Below, piece after piece: positions 43,876-52,180 of a stretch of DNA of 64,000 bases. Both the position numbers and the translations under genes were made by a program. The notes beneath the pieces are model-generated. The model ran no database searches. It saw only the letters and a list, made by a program, of their open reading frames with translations, and was not told where the DNA came from. The stretch is from Paenibacillus sp. FSL K6-3182 (GTDB taxonomy: Bacteria; Bacillota; Bacilli; Paenibacillales; Paenibacillaceae): positions 6,089,001 to 6,153,000 of the forward strand of contig NZ_CP150265.1 of assembly GCF_037976325.1 (NCBI RefSeq), in the 5' to 3' direction. Numbering within the stretch: the first letter of the stretch is position 1; each line of letters begins with the position of its first letter.

Positions 43876-43940
43876 TAAAAAGAAGGCACACGACAACCGA
43901 TTCGGCATTCGGTTGGCATGCGCCTCCAGTTTTCTAGCGA
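43876..43940 (-). promoter_or_regulatory. Conserved hairpin-AG-terminator motif, copy 6 (nitroreductase leader)
   Basis: Minus strand: stem CTAG, loop AAAA, stem CTGG (43926-43937), AG, then a long terminator that starts GGAGGC and ends GCCTTC with TTTTTATT. The CTAG/CTGG stem keeps pairing with a T.G wobble, so it is a covariant of the CCGG/CCGG copies. It lies about 90 bases after the predicted transcription start. Confidence 0.72.
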
Positions 43941-44033
43941 GCGCGACTTGCAATCAAATACAGCGAAACCATTGCCATGAATGACGATGCAAGTGTCATT
44001 ATTCATTTCCGACTAATTCAATAGGATAAATTA

Positions 44034-44062
44034 AATTTAACATGATGTTTTCCATCCGTCAA
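44034..44062 (-). promoter_or_regulatory. Promoter of the nitroreductase-transporter operon
   Basis: -35 TTGACG (44057-44062), 17-bp spacer, -10 TAAATT (44034-44039). It is the same promoter type as at 20837 and 29260. A TTCCGACTAATTCA element (44007-44020, plus strand) lies just downstream of the predicted start. Confidence 0.8.
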
Positions 44063-44219
44063 CACTTATCCGTCTAATTTCCACGACTCTTTTTTTCAAA
44101 TTGGCGCCACGCTTTCACTGCTGCCAAGGTCAAGCTTGCTTCGCCACCTGTTATTAATCTCCCTGCACCAACTGGAAATTTTCACACTGAACTCGCTCAT
44201 ATATTACCTAAATCCTTAA

Positions 44220-44615
44220 TTAACTAGATTCTTCGTATGAATTTCCCCATGATACGAAACTCCCTATACTAACTCGATTCTTCACACGGGATTTCCTCTC
44301 AATTGGTACGAGAATCCCTGCGCTAACTCAATTTTTTACGCGGGATTGACGCAAATGTTACCCAAACCATTTACTAAATCGATTCTTCACACGTAATTCC
44401 CTTCAATTGATACGAGAATCCCTATGCTAACGGGAATTTCTCCTGTTAATTCATCAAAAAGAGTTTAATTTAACTAATTACATGGAAATTCTCCCGTTAA
44501 TTTTCTTCATATTCCTGAATTAGAGCTAATTTCGCCAAATTAACAGGAGGTTTTCCTGTTAATTGAGCATTTGACGTATAAACTGAGAAATTAACAGGAG
44601 TTTTTCCTGTTAGAA
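44220..44615. repeat. Degenerate direct repeats and AACAGGA-TCCTGTT hairpins
   Basis: The left half (44228-44430) has three or four copies of a unit with CGATTCTTCACACG followed by GATACGAGAATCCCTATGC. The right half (44431-44615) has four hairpins of the TTAACAGGAnxTTTTCCTGTTAA type also found at 19645-19830. Two hairpins are nearly perfect (near 44540 and 44592). Confidence 0.78.
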
Positions 44616-44679
44616 GATACGATTACTCAAAACACGATTAACCTCACATATACTCACTATCAAGCAGCTTTGCTCAATC

Positions 44680-44724
44680 AAAAAAGCCTCCCCACCCACT
44701 TAGAACGTGGATTAGGAAGCTTCT
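44680..44724 (-). terminator. Rho-independent terminator of the NTPase gene
   Basis: Minus-strand stem AAGCTTCCnnnTCCAC / GTGGnnnGGGAGGCTT followed by TTTTTTG. Confidence 0.8.
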
Positions 44725-44743
44725 TTATCGTGCAATGAACCAC

Positions 44744-45271
44744 CTACAACACCCTAAAAAGATCGTTCGCCAATGCCTCTGTCGTTAATTCTCTGTTTTC
44801 TTCATTCATTACGTAAAGCTTGATGCCTGGCAGCTCCTTTATCTTGTCAATTTCGGGATGGCTATCCAAGCAAATCGTGCCTATGATGAGATGCTGCGAG
44901 CTTGAAACCATGTCATAGACCATCTTCCGAAAAGGTACCGATAACATTTGCATGTAGCCAATTTCATCAATAACCGTTACCTTCTTCGTCTTCAAGGAAT
45001 GTCTAATTGAAGTTAGAGCTAAATTCTCAAAAGCTTCTAATTCAACGCCATATCTTCCTATTCTTATGGAACTTGTACTATCTACACTTGCTAATCTTTC
45101 GCTTACTCCATCCAATGTTACGCAGTTAAATCCAATACGATCCGTTTCGCTCCGTATTTCTTCCGTATAAAATCCTCCAACATGCTCAGCGCCTATTCGG
45201 TTAATAAGCTGTACAATGGCAGTCGATTTGCCTACTCGCGGCTTCCCAGTCAACAAAAAACATGTTTCCAT
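44744..45271 (-). CDS. THEP1-like nucleoside triphosphatase
   Basis: 175 aa, the normal size for this family. Walker A is GKPRVGKST (9-17), followed by IGAEHVGGFYTEEIRSETDRIGFN, which matches the GF(Y/x)TxExR block of THEP1-type NTPases. Walker B is KVTVIDEIGYMQ. Members hydrolyse NTPs in vitro; their cellular role is unsettled. The gene starts one base after the stop of a small membrane protein, so the two are coupled. Confidence in the family is high; nothing points to a pathway. Confidence 0.85.
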   Translation of the reverse strand: METCFLLTGKPRVGKSTAIVQLINRIGAEHVGGFYTEEIRSETDRIGFNCVTLDGVSERLASVDSTSSIRIGRYGVELEAFENLALTSIRHSLKTKKVTVIDEIGYMQMLSVPFRKMVYDMVSSSQHLIIGTICLDSHPEIDKIKELPGIKLYVMNEENRELTTEALANDLFRVL

Positions 45272-45272
45272 A

Positions 45273-45689
45273 TCATTCCCTCATTCGGCGGTGCAGCATA
45301 TTTTCTGCTAGGGCATATAACAAACCCACAACCGCAAATATTATAATAGAGCTATTTCTATTCAACTCGTATCCCGAGACAAAATTATCATATAAATAAT
45401 GAAACATATATACGCCCACCAATCCACCAAACAGGATATAGATTGAAGCCTTAATCATTAGTGATTTCACCAGCTTATGAACAACCAAAGAGATGGGCAG
45501 CAATGTAATCGGATAAAAAAGGAAGGCGTAAACAACCATCAGCAAAACGAACGTCAGCCCGATATTACGGAGACCATAATATTCGGTTGTCATAATTTTG
45601 CTCCCCTCGAATAATTCCAAGACCACCGCTGCCGCAACAAACAATATAATCATAAAAATCCAAAGAAAAAAATGTTTGACTATCTCCAA
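45273..45689 (-). CDS. Small membrane protein of unknown function
   Basis: 138 aa with four predicted membrane segments (FFLWIFMIILFVAAAVVLEL, NIGLTFVLLMVVYAFLFYPI, SLMIKASIYILFGGLVGVYMF, SSIIIFAVVGLLYALAENML). No recognised family. Translationally coupled to the THEP1-like gene. Confidence 0.75.
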   Translation of the reverse strand: MEIVKHFFLWIFMIILFVAAAVVLELFEGSKIMTTEYYGLRNIGLTFVLLMVVYAFLFYPITLLPISLVVHKLVKSLMIKASIYILFGGLVGVYMFHYLYDNFVSGYELNRNSSIIIFAVVGLLYALAENMLHRRMRE

Positions 45690-45796
45690 TTAAACACCGC
45701 CTTGTTTGCTTAGATAAGTATTAAACGTTTATTTAATTTACAATGTTTCACAATTGCCTTATCTGTTTTATTATTTTGATGCTTCGCTCCATTCAC

Positions 45797-45823
45797 AAAA
45801 AAGCCCGCGCAGCGCACGGACTT
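45797..45823 (-). terminator. Rho-independent terminator of the APH-fold kinase gene
   Basis: Minus-strand hairpin AAGTCCGTGCGCTGCGCGGGCTT followed by TTTT. Confidence 0.75.
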
Positions 45824-45866
45824 CACAACGATCAGCCTTTATGGGACTAATATCATATTTTCACCT

Positions 45867-46922
45867 TCACTCTCCATTATCCTTCCTCCCTAAAATTGCT
45901 GTTCTATCGATTTCCACAGGTTCGATAACTTGGAATAAAAACCGTGTATCGTTTAAATAATCTCTTATATACGCCTGAGCATACGGCTGTTCTGCAATTA
46001 AACTGGCTGTTTCTCTTGGGTCTGAGGCATGATGGCAGTAATTCTCTATCATGAACATAACGAAAAAACATTCAAGCCTCTTAACATAATCCGTTTCCAG
46101 CTTTCTTACACTCTCGTAGCCTTGAATAAACAGCCAGCGATGCTTCGGATAAAGCTCTAATAGCGAGCCTGCCATATCGTACAGAAAATAACCAAAACCG
46201 CATCTGCCAAAATCAATGGGATACGGCAGATCCTCGTTAAAAACGATGTTGCCGCTATGCAAATCCGCATGAATGAGACCATAGTTATCGCCGCTTCGTT
46301 CCATTACAGCCAGTTCCGATATGATTTTCTCAGCCGCTGCTTGATACGATCTCCATGCCTCACCCGATAAAAAACATCCATAATACTGTTCCAGCTTAGC
46401 CATTTGACGACTAAAGCTCTCTGCTCCCCAAACAGGACGAACAAAATCAGAAGGCGGGACAAAATTTACAGCCGCTTTGTGAAGCCTCCCCATCATGACA
46501 CCCATAAGATGAACCGTATGATCTGAAAACTCCCCGCTAGCGTGCTCGCCATCTACCCATCGCATCAGAGTAACATACGGACGACGATATCCCGCTTCCG
46601 TATCGATCTGCAAAACATAAGCGCCGCTGCAGCTTGCCAGCGCTTCTGGCAAATGCAAATCCTCCGATTTATTTAAGGCCTGAAGCAAAGTAACCTCAGA
46701 ACGAATTTCCTCTATGCTGAGTCGATCCGAATGAATTCGAAGCAAATATTTTCCCGCTGTACCTGTCTCAATTTTATAGGTGATCGTGTCGGATAGCTGA
46801 ACAAATCGAATGCTCACCCATTCCAAGTCATACTCTTGCAGTGCCGATAACACAACTTTCCTCGCTCGAGCTAGCAGTGATATCCTATTCTCATCTGTAT
46901 CAAAACGAAAAAAATCAATCAT
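45867..46922 (-). CDS. APH-fold small-molecule kinase (aminoglycoside phosphotransferase / homoserine kinase II type)
   Basis: 351 aa. The nucleotide-binding lobe includes LSDTITYKIETGTAGKYLLRIH. The catalytic loop is GLIHADLHSGNIVF (Asp as base, about residue 238), and the metal-binding motif is PIDFGRCGFGYFLYDMAGSL. This is the APH/choline-kinase-like fold. The lack of close aminoglycoside-kinase features makes a metabolic substrate (amino alcohol, fructosamine, homoserine-like) as likely as an antibiotic. It is monocistronic, with its own terminator. Confidence 0.87.
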   Translation of the reverse strand: MIDFFRFDTDENRISLLARARKVVLSALQEYDLEWVSIRFVQLSDTITYKIETGTAGKYLLRIHSDRLSIEEIRSEVTLLQALNKSEDLHLPEALASCSGAYVLQIDTEAGYRRPYVTLMRWVDGEHASGEFSDHTVHLMGVMMGRLHKAAVNFVPPSDFVRPVWGAESFSRQMAKLEQYYGCFLSGEAWRSYQAAAEKIISELAVMERSGDNYGLIHADLHSGNIVFNEDLPYPIDFGRCGFGYFLYDMAGSLLELYPKHRWLFIQGYESVRKLETDYVKRLECFFVMFMIENYCHHASDPRETASLIAEQPYAQAYIRDYLNDTRFLFQVIEPVEIDRTAILGRKDNGE

Positions 46923-47121
46923 ATATTATCTCCTTCAACGGCTATAACCACCATTTCATTGTTCTTGTAATTATAATGGCTATCATGCCGTGAACCTAAG
47001 TAATAAACGTTTAGAAATCATTTAGTACACAAAATCACTCCATTATCTGCTCACCGATAACAGAGGTTTGTGATTCCATATTTGTCCGTTAATTATTCAT
47101 CCATATTCATATAAAACTAAC

Positions 47122-47189
47122 AAAAAAACGCCATTTCAGGAGCCGCCAACCCCATTCGGGGTAAGCAGTACTCCTTCTATTGACGTTTT
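47122..47189 (-). terminator. Long hairpin terminator of the chemoreceptor gene
   Basis: Minus-strand AACGTCAAT...AGGAG pairs with CTCCT...ATGGCGTT and is followed by TTTTTTTG; an inner ACCCCGAATGGGGT hairpin is nested in it. It begins about 30 bases after the chemoreceptor stop. The remaining bases up to 46923 show no gene. Confidence 0.75.
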
Positions 47190-47221
47190 CAATAAAACAA
47201 ATGATGTTATGATAAATCAGC

Positions 47222-48703
47222 TTAATGCTTCGCCGCCATTTGCTTAAGCTCTGAAAGCAATTGATCAAGCTGAGCATATTCTTCTACCATCGTATGAATC
47301 TTCATGTCCTGTGTTTCCATGCTGGCATGAACCTCTTCAACAGAAGCCATATTTTGTTCCGTTGTAGCTGCGATATTGAGCATTTCACTCGACATGCTCG
47401 CATAACGCTCATGCAGTTCATTGGCAGAGCTGCCAACCGAATCGGAATGCCTTTTTACAAGCTCCGTATTCTCGTTTATCTGATCAATAAGCTTCTCAAC
47501 CTGCAAAGATACATCTCTGCTCGTCGTCACTGCTGCTTGGCCGCTTTCTACTTGTGCGTGAACAGCACTGATTTGTGAACGAATACCCGTCAAAATTTCA
47601 GATATTTCATTCGTCGCCGCTCTCGCATTATCTGCAAGCTTGCGCACCTCGCCTGATACGACAGCAAAACCTCTGCCGTGCTCGCCTGCGCGAGCTGCTT
47701 CAATCGCAGCATTAAGTGCAAGCAGATTCGTCTGCTCAGCAATCGTACTAATCGTTTCTACAATTGAGCTTACACGATCATTTTGCTCATTGAGTTCAAT
47801 CATCATGTCCACGGTATGTGTAATGATAGAGCGAACACTTTCTACCTCGGACGATAACACTGCCATTTTCTCCCGATTGTTCTCCGTCAAATCTGCATTA
47901 ACCGTAGAAAATTGCTTCAGCTGCTCCGTACCTTCCAAAAGCGTTTTAACCGAAGTATCAATGACCTGCGAGGATTCACTAATGTTCATAATAGTCCCTG
48001 TCTGTTTCTCGATAGCAGCCGACATTTCGGAGAATGTTGCCGTTACCTCTTTCGATATTTCTCCAGTGGAACGAACCGTCAGCTGCTGGCTGCTGCTGAA
48101 CTCCGTTAATACAATAATAGAAGAGTTTAGTTTAGCGAGCAGCGCCTCTGCCATATCCTTAGAAGCTAAAGCTTCCCGCTGCTTGTCTGTTACCTGCCGC
48201 TGCAATTTGCCGCTGAAGCCCGCTGAGAATGCGAGCGCAACCGTTGCAAATAAGAGATACAAAAATAAATAAACAAGCGATTCGTTTGGGAATAGCTTAG
48301 GCTGCAGCACAGGATCAAAGAATAAATATGTGCTTACTGCGGCTCCCAAAACACCTGTCAAAATAATTGGTCTATAGTCTGCGTAAAGAGTAATGATTGC
48401 GAGGTTTACATAAACTAAAAAGTATGTGCTCACAATAGGATTCGGATCCGATACGATTAATAAAGTAACGATAATGGTCAATATAAAGGGTACAAAAAAT
48501 TTAATAGATTGTGTAAAAATGCCACGGTATGTCATGAAAGTAGCTGCACCGCACAAAAATATACCGACTCCCGCAAGAAGAAGAACCATCTTTGCATCAA
48601 GCCCAATAGCAAGATCTGTAACGATCCCGAGAGCAAGCAAGCTCCACAGGATTTTTATTAACAATCGATTCCGTTTGTCTAGTTCTGTTAATTCTTTTTT
48701 CAT
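47222..48703 (-). CDS. Methyl-accepting chemotaxis protein with multi-TM N-terminus
   Basis: 493 aa. Residues of about 15-165 form six hydrophobic segments with only short loops, so there is no extracellular sensor domain. A coiled-coil signalling domain follows, with the hairpin tip [50 protein letters not shown], the CheA/CheW contact. It lacks a HAMP domain. It likely senses a membrane or energy cue, or works inside the cell. Monocistronic. Confidence 0.92.
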   Translation of the reverse strand: MKKELTELDKRNRLLIKILWSLLALGIVTDLAIGLDAKMVLLLAGVGIFLCGAATFMTYRGIFTQSIKFFVPFILTIIVTLLIVSDPNPIVSTYFLVYVNLAIITLYADYRPIILTGVLGAAVSTYLFFDPVLQPKLFPNESLVYLFLYLLFATVALAFSAGFSGKLQRQVTDKQREALASKDMAEALLAKLNSSIIVLTEFSSSQQLTVRSTGEISKEVTATFSEMSAAIEKQTGTIMNISESSQVIDTSVKTLLEGTEQLKQFSTVNADLTENNREKMAVLSSEVESVRSIITHTVDMMIELNEQNDRVSSIVETISTIAEQTNLLALNAAIEAARAGEHGRGFAVVSGEVRKLADNARAATNEISEILTGIRSQISAVHAQVESGQAAVTTSRDVSLQVEKLIDQINENTELVKRHSDSVGSSANELHERYASMSSEMLNIAATTEQNMASVEEVHASMETQDMKIHTMVEEYAQLDQLLSELKQMAAKH

Positions 48704-48745
48704 GACATTTCCGCCTTTTCTGAGTTAACTCATGTTTTCATACGT

Positions 48746-49327
48746 TTAAACGGTACGTCCAGTTCCTCCTGCACCGTTTGCAGCCAAAACCGCTTCTTGC
48801 GGATAGACGAGCCATTCATAACTATTTTTGTTGCGATACATCTTTTCCATATCGAACAATACGGGAATGACGTCATCTCCCTTATAGAACACCTTCTCTC
48901 CTACTTTTTCTAATGGTACTTGATATGAAATGCGAAGTGCCCTCATAAATTTTGGCTCAAGCAAAGAGACAAAATATTTCAGCTGCAGCTTCTCTGCTAT
49001 GTAGACTGCCGACGAGAGCAAATCTGAGATATGCCTTCCTCTATAGGATCGGAGCAGTGCAATTTTGTCAATTTCAGCTACAGCGTCGCCTGCTTCAATA
49101 ATTTTCGGATGCGTTTGAAACGGACCTGCATCGTTAATGGAGCTTGAAGTCAAGCAATAGGGCTTAATTTCAGACGTCCCTACATAATGTCCTTCCTCTG
49201 TCACAATGACGAATCTCTCAAGAGCGTGTTCAGAAAATTCAAGTTCAAAACCTTTCTCCATCCAGACGGTTGTCCAAATGCCGTTAAACATAGCCAGCTC
49301 CAGCTCATTCTCCACTCGTTTAAACAT
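48746..49327 (-). CDS. GNAT-like acyltransferase-fold protein
   Basis: 193 aa. A GNAT pattern is visible: FVIVTEEGHYVGTSEIKPY (beta-4 region), EIDKIALLRSYRGRHISDLLSSAVYIAEKL (acetyl-CoA loop R-x-x-G-R/G-x-G/I and the following helix) and YFVSLLEPKFMRALRISYQVPL. The arrangement also resembles N-acyl amino acid / autoinducer-synthase-like GNAT proteins. The substrate is unknown. It lies between the chemoreceptor and the stress region, on the minus strand. Confidence 0.75.
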   Translation of the reverse strand: MFKRVENELELAMFNGIWTTVWMEKGFELEFSEHALERFVIVTEEGHYVGTSEIKPYCLTSSSINDAGPFQTHPKIIEAGDAVAEIDKIALLRSYRGRHISDLLSSAVYIAEKLQLKYFVSLLEPKFMRALRISYQVPLEKVGEKVFYKGDDVIPVLFDMEKMYRNKNSYEWLVYPQEAVLAANGAGGTGRTV

Positions 49328-49746
49328 GATTTCTCTCCTCTATCTCTCTATTTTTGTGAGTTTCTACATAGGTGAAATAGGCAGGCAATTTTTTTATCGG
49401 AATAATTAACTCAATAATTAACCAATTTAAGAGAATAAATATATTATTTTAAAAAACTTTTCTAAAGCTTCTTCCAATTTTTCATCTTAATAAATATAAA
49501 CGCCCTCCTTCTCAATCTTTTTATATAAATTATTCCATGCAATCGATTTACTCAACCGTTCATATCACATAATTCCTAGCAAGTAAGTGAGAAATCGAAA
49601 CAAATCGTAGCATCGTCTCCCTTTAATTGTCAATAGTTTCCTTATTGTTTTGTTTCAAAACGTTTGTTTTCGTTTATATATAACTAAGAAATTCAAACAA
49701 CGTTGATCAACTTGATCGACAAATACAAATCGAGGAGAGATGACAA
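49328..49746. other. AT-rich intergenic region between GNAT-like gene and ytxH
   Basis: About 420 bases between divergent genes. No frame with a start and ribosome-binding site. The right end carries the sigma-B-like promoter of ytxH. Confidence 0.7.
49652..49677 (+). promoter_or_regulatory. Sigma-B-like promoter of ytxH
   Basis: GTTTCA (49652-49657), 14 bases, GTTTAT (49672-49677), 69 bases before the start codon. It has the same -35 and spacing as four other boxes in this region; the -10 differs from GGGTAT at two positions. Confidence 0.6.
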
Positions 49747-50103
49747 ATGTCACGAGAAAACTCTAGTAACGGCGTATTGATTGGCGCAATCGTAGGAGGT
49801 GCTATCGGTGCTATTTCAGCTCTGCTGTTCGCACCAAAAACAGGTGCAAACCTGCGGGAGGATCTCTCCAACAAGTTCAAGACGATTAGCGAAAAGACAA
49901 AGGAAATTGCCACTACGGTGGGAAATAATACAAAGGATTTAGCAGCTGCCGTCGGACAAAACACGAAGGATATAGCCACTAATATCAAAGAGGAAGCTGG
50001 CGACTTGGTAGATCACGCCAAAAAATCAAATCAGCATATTATGGATTCCATTTCCTCTGCTAAAGATGATGTCAAGGATGGACTTGCAACAACTGGGAGG
50101 TAA
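49747..50103 (+). CDS. ytxH: YtxH-like general stress protein
   Basis: 118 aa. A glycine-rich membrane segment, VLIGAIVGGAIGAISALLFAPKTGANLRE, is the YtxH signature. An amphipathic, coiled-coil-like tail with repeats (TVGNNTKDLAAAVGQNTKDIATNIKEE) follows. Family members are membrane-associated and sigma-B/sigma-H dependent, of unknown function. RBS CGAGGAG. It is cotranscribed with a 46-aa ORF. Confidence 0.87.
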   Translation: MSRENSSNGVLIGAIVGGAIGAISALLFAPKTGANLREDLSNKFKTISEKTKEIATTVGNNTKDLAAAVGQNTKDIATNIKEEAGDLVDHAKKSNQHIMDSISSAKDDVKDGLATTGR

Positions 50104-50107
50104 TGAA

Positions 50108-50248
50108 ATGAAAGACGAGCTTGAATCAACTACAAATTCAATGGCACCTACAGAAGAAGAGATGATTAAGCTTGGCGAGGATATGGAGAACATGGAAACC
50201 AATGCACAAGTCATTGAGAATGGCATGGTACCCGATCCGGTTCAATAA
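50108..50248 (+). CDS. Small acidic protein, unknown
   Basis: 46 aa from ATG 50108, which follows GGGAGG at 7 bases; the stop is followed by a strong terminator. Acidic and Met-rich (MAPTEEEMIKLGEDMENMET). No family recognised. Its position right after ytxH suggests a stress-related role. Confidence 0.7.
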   Translation: MKDELESTTNSMAPTEEEMIKLGEDMENMETNAQVIENGMVPDPVQ

Positions 50249-50265
50249 CAATAAGGCTTATAACA

Positions 50266-50302
50266 AAAACCCCCTTTCCATCAAGATGGAAAGGGGGTTT
50301 TA
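50266..50302. terminator. Strong bidirectional terminator
   Basis: 17-bp perfect inverted repeat (AAACCCCCTTTCCATC and complement) with a 2-base loop, flanked by A- and T-runs. It serves the ytxH transcript and the convergent sigB operon. Confidence 0.93.
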
Positions 50303-50328
50303 ATATATTAAAAAATAATAAAAGTGCT

Positions 50329-51111
50329 TTACATTCCAAATTCAGCACTATGATCTGCGAGCAGTACCTTCAGCTTCTCAATCGCCCGCTTTTGTATGCG
50401 AGAAACGCTCATCTGCGATACGCCAAGCTGATCGGCTATATCACGCTGAGATTGACCATTATGATAAGCAAGAATGAGTACCTTCTTCTCCTCTGCTTTC
50501 AGTTGATCCATCGCCTCCTCCAAGTCTAGACGATTATCAACATTCTGATAATCGTCCTTGTCTGAGCCAATTAGATCGCCTATAGTAGCAGCGCTTTCCC
50601 CTTCGCTTGATAATGGAGTATCAAGCGATACATAATGATAGGATTCGCGGCAAGAGAGTATCTCTATCGTTTCTTCCACCGAAAGACCCAAATGAACCGC
50701 AATTTCTTCCATTTTGGGCGAGTGGCCGAGCTCGACGGTTAAGTGATCGATGGCTTGCTGAATCAGCAAGCCTTTTTCTTTAATCCGTCTCGGCACCTGG
50801 ATATACCAAGACTTGTCTCGCAAATAGTTTTTCAAATGCCCGATAATGCTCTTCATTGCATATCCCTCAAACGGGATTTCACGCGAGCTGTCATACTGCC
50901 TAAATAAACGCAGCATAGACAACTGACCGACTTGGTATAAATCCTCATAAAGATCTGGTCTGCTTCGCGACATCTTTGCAGCTGCCATCTTCACAATGGG
51001 CTCAAAATGCTGCAGCAATACGGTTGCAACTTCATTACAATTCGATTGCTGATATAATTTTATTTTTTCAATCATATGTTCTGGATCCAGGAAGGATGAA
51101 TTTGCGTTCAT
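50329..51111 (-). CDS. sigB: RNA polymerase sigma factor, SigB/SigF/SigG family
   Basis: 260 aa. Region 2 includes DLYEDLYQVGQLSMLRLFRQYD and GYAMKSIIGHLKNYLRDKSW; region 3 includes QVPRRIKEKGLLIQQAIDHLTVELGHSPKMEEIAVHLGL; region 4 includes EKKVLILAYHNGQSQRDIADQLGVSQMSVSRIQKRAIEKL. The size and order fit sigma-B rather than the sporulation sigmas, and the gene overlaps an rsbW-type gene by 4 bases (ATGA), as expected for a sigma/anti-sigma pair. The stress genes and sigma-B-like boxes nearby support the assignment. No rsbV is beside it; one is found at 59987-60319. Confidence 0.88.
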   Translation of the reverse strand: MNANSSFLDPEHMIEKIKLYQQSNCNEVATVLLQHFEPIVKMAAAKMSRSRPDLYEDLYQVGQLSMLRLFRQYDSSREIPFEGYAMKSIIGHLKNYLRDKSWYIQVPRRIKEKGLLIQQAIDHLTVELGHSPKMEEIAVHLGLSVEETIEILSCRESYHYVSLDTPLSSEGESAATIGDLIGSDKDDYQNVDNRLDLEEAMDQLKAEEKKVLILAYHNGQSQRDIADQLGVSQMSVSRIQKRAIEKLKVLLADHSAEFGM

Positions 51112-51548
51112 GCCATCTCCTCTTTCCTACCAAATAGCTTGGTCAAAATTACCTCGGTGCCTCTCTCAGAAAACACTTCCACTTTATCCATCAATGCATG
51201 CATCATAAACAGCCCAAGTCCGCCAGCCGTTACTTCACTTAATTCTTTATTGTGCAGAGACTCGGTTTTGCTTGCGGATGGCTCATATTTAAAGCTCGTA
51301 CCCTCGTCCTTAATGCGAATAGAAAGCCCTTCTTCCTCAAGCTCAAAGCTAATATCCACTACACCAGGCTGGCTATTGCTGTACGCATGGAGTACAACAT
51401 TCGTACAAGCCTCGGTTACAGCAACCTTCATATCTTCAATTTCCTCATAGGAGAAACCTGCTTTGTTCGCAACGCCAAATAATGTAAGTCTAACAATATC
51501 AACAAATTCTGCTCTCGCCGGAATCGATAAACGAATGAATGAGTTCAT
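51108..51548 (-). CDS. rsbW: Anti-sigma factor RsbW-like serine kinase (copy 1)
   Basis: 146 aa HATPase_c kinase. N-box EDMKVAVTEACTNVVLHAYS, G1 box IRIKDEGTSF, and G2 region GGLGLFMMHALMDKVEV. It would bind sigma-B and phosphorylate an RsbV-type antagonist. It overlaps sigB by 4 bases. It shares the layout (IPARAEFVDIVRLTLFGVANKAGFSYEEIEDMKVAV) with a second copy at 59556-59990. Confidence 0.9.
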   Translation of the reverse strand: MNSFIRLSIPARAEFVDIVRLTLFGVANKAGFSYEEIEDMKVAVTEACTNVVLHAYSNSQPGVVDISFELEEEGLSIRIKDEGTSFKYEPSASKTESLHNKELSEVTAGGLGLFMMHALMDKVEVFSERGTEVILTKLFGRKEEMA

Positions 51549-51586
51549 AGTCGCTTCTGTCCTCTCTTCTATGTTCCTATTATAGC

Positions 51587-52018
51587 TTATATTTTCTTAA
51601 CTTTATTCCATATCCTTATTGTGGAAATCGCACCATCATATATCGTACTTATTAAGCTAGGTTCTGACGCTGGTTTCTTCTTGCCTTCACCTTTTATGGA
51701 AGCAACTACGCTTGCTGCCGATTCCTTAGCCGCTCCAGTAAATGAGTGCAAGGCGTGACCAAGATCATTGACGGATGCGAACAACACATCGAGCGAGCTT
51801 AGCTTCGTTCGTACATCAAGTGTCATTGCATTCGTATTATGAATAGCCTCCTTCACCTCAACACTAATTTGCGTCACTTCGGTTCGCAGCGAGCCAACGG
51901 TTTGCCTCATTTCATCAAGCGCACCTCGCAATACTTTCAACGTTTGAATTAGTGAATACAAGAGAACAAGAAAAGCAATCGCTATAACCGCAATACTGAT
52001 TTGCATAAGTAGATCCAT
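51587..52018 (-). CDS. DUF948 (YtxG-like) membrane-anchored stress protein
   Basis: 143 aa. One N-terminal membrane segment (ISIAVIAIAFLVLLYSLIQT) is followed by a coiled-coil with long heptads (LRGALDEMRQTVGSLRTEVTQISVEVKE), the DUF948 pattern. In Bacillus a DUF948 gene (ytxG) lies next to ytxH; here ytxH is just across the sigB operon. It lies 38 bases before rsbW-sigB and has a consensus sigma-B promoter, so it probably leads an autoregulated DUF948-rsbW-sigB operon. Confidence 0.85.
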   Translation of the reverse strand: MDLLMQISIAVIAIAFLVLLYSLIQTLKVLRGALDEMRQTVGSLRTEVTQISVEVKEAIHNTNAMTLDVRTKLSSLDVLFASVNDLGHALHSFTGAAKESAASVVASIKGEGKKKPASEPSLISTIYDGAISTIRIWNKVKKI

Positions 52019-52045
52019 CGGTCATCACTTCCTTTTTTTCATTAC

Positions 52046-52071
52046 ATACCCGCTATTTCATTCTTTGAAAC
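52046..52071 (-). promoter_or_regulatory. Sigma-B promoter of the DUF948-rsbW-sigB operon
   Basis: GTTTCA (52066-52071, read on minus), 14 bases, GGGTAT (52046-52051): a near-consensus sigma-B promoter, 28 bases before the start codon. It implies positive autoregulation of sigB. Confidence 0.82.
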
Positions 52072-52180
52072 AAAATGTGGTTTTTCTCATATAAGAGGCA
52101 GGAATATTCTATACTCCCTTTCATGCTATAATAAAGAGAGACTGTTACTAGAATTCTTTCATATAAAGGAGTTTATTCTA

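Larger units (their letters stand above)
44063..44743. other. Intergenic region with repeats, no gene seen
   Basis: About 680 bases between the nitroreductase promoter and the NTPase gene. It contains degenerate GATTCTTCACACG-type repeats, the AACAGGA hairpin family and the NTPase terminator. No frame has a credible start. Confidence 0.75.

Noticed and set aside
45867..46922. Aminoglycoside resistance call for the APH-fold kinase
   Set aside because: Only the general catalytic loop and DFG-like motif are present; these occur equally in metabolic kinases of the same fold.
47640..48272. 210-codon plus-strand frame over the chemoreceptor gene
   Set aside because: Antisense shadow of the MCP signalling domain; Ser/Cys-rich composition and no family blocks.
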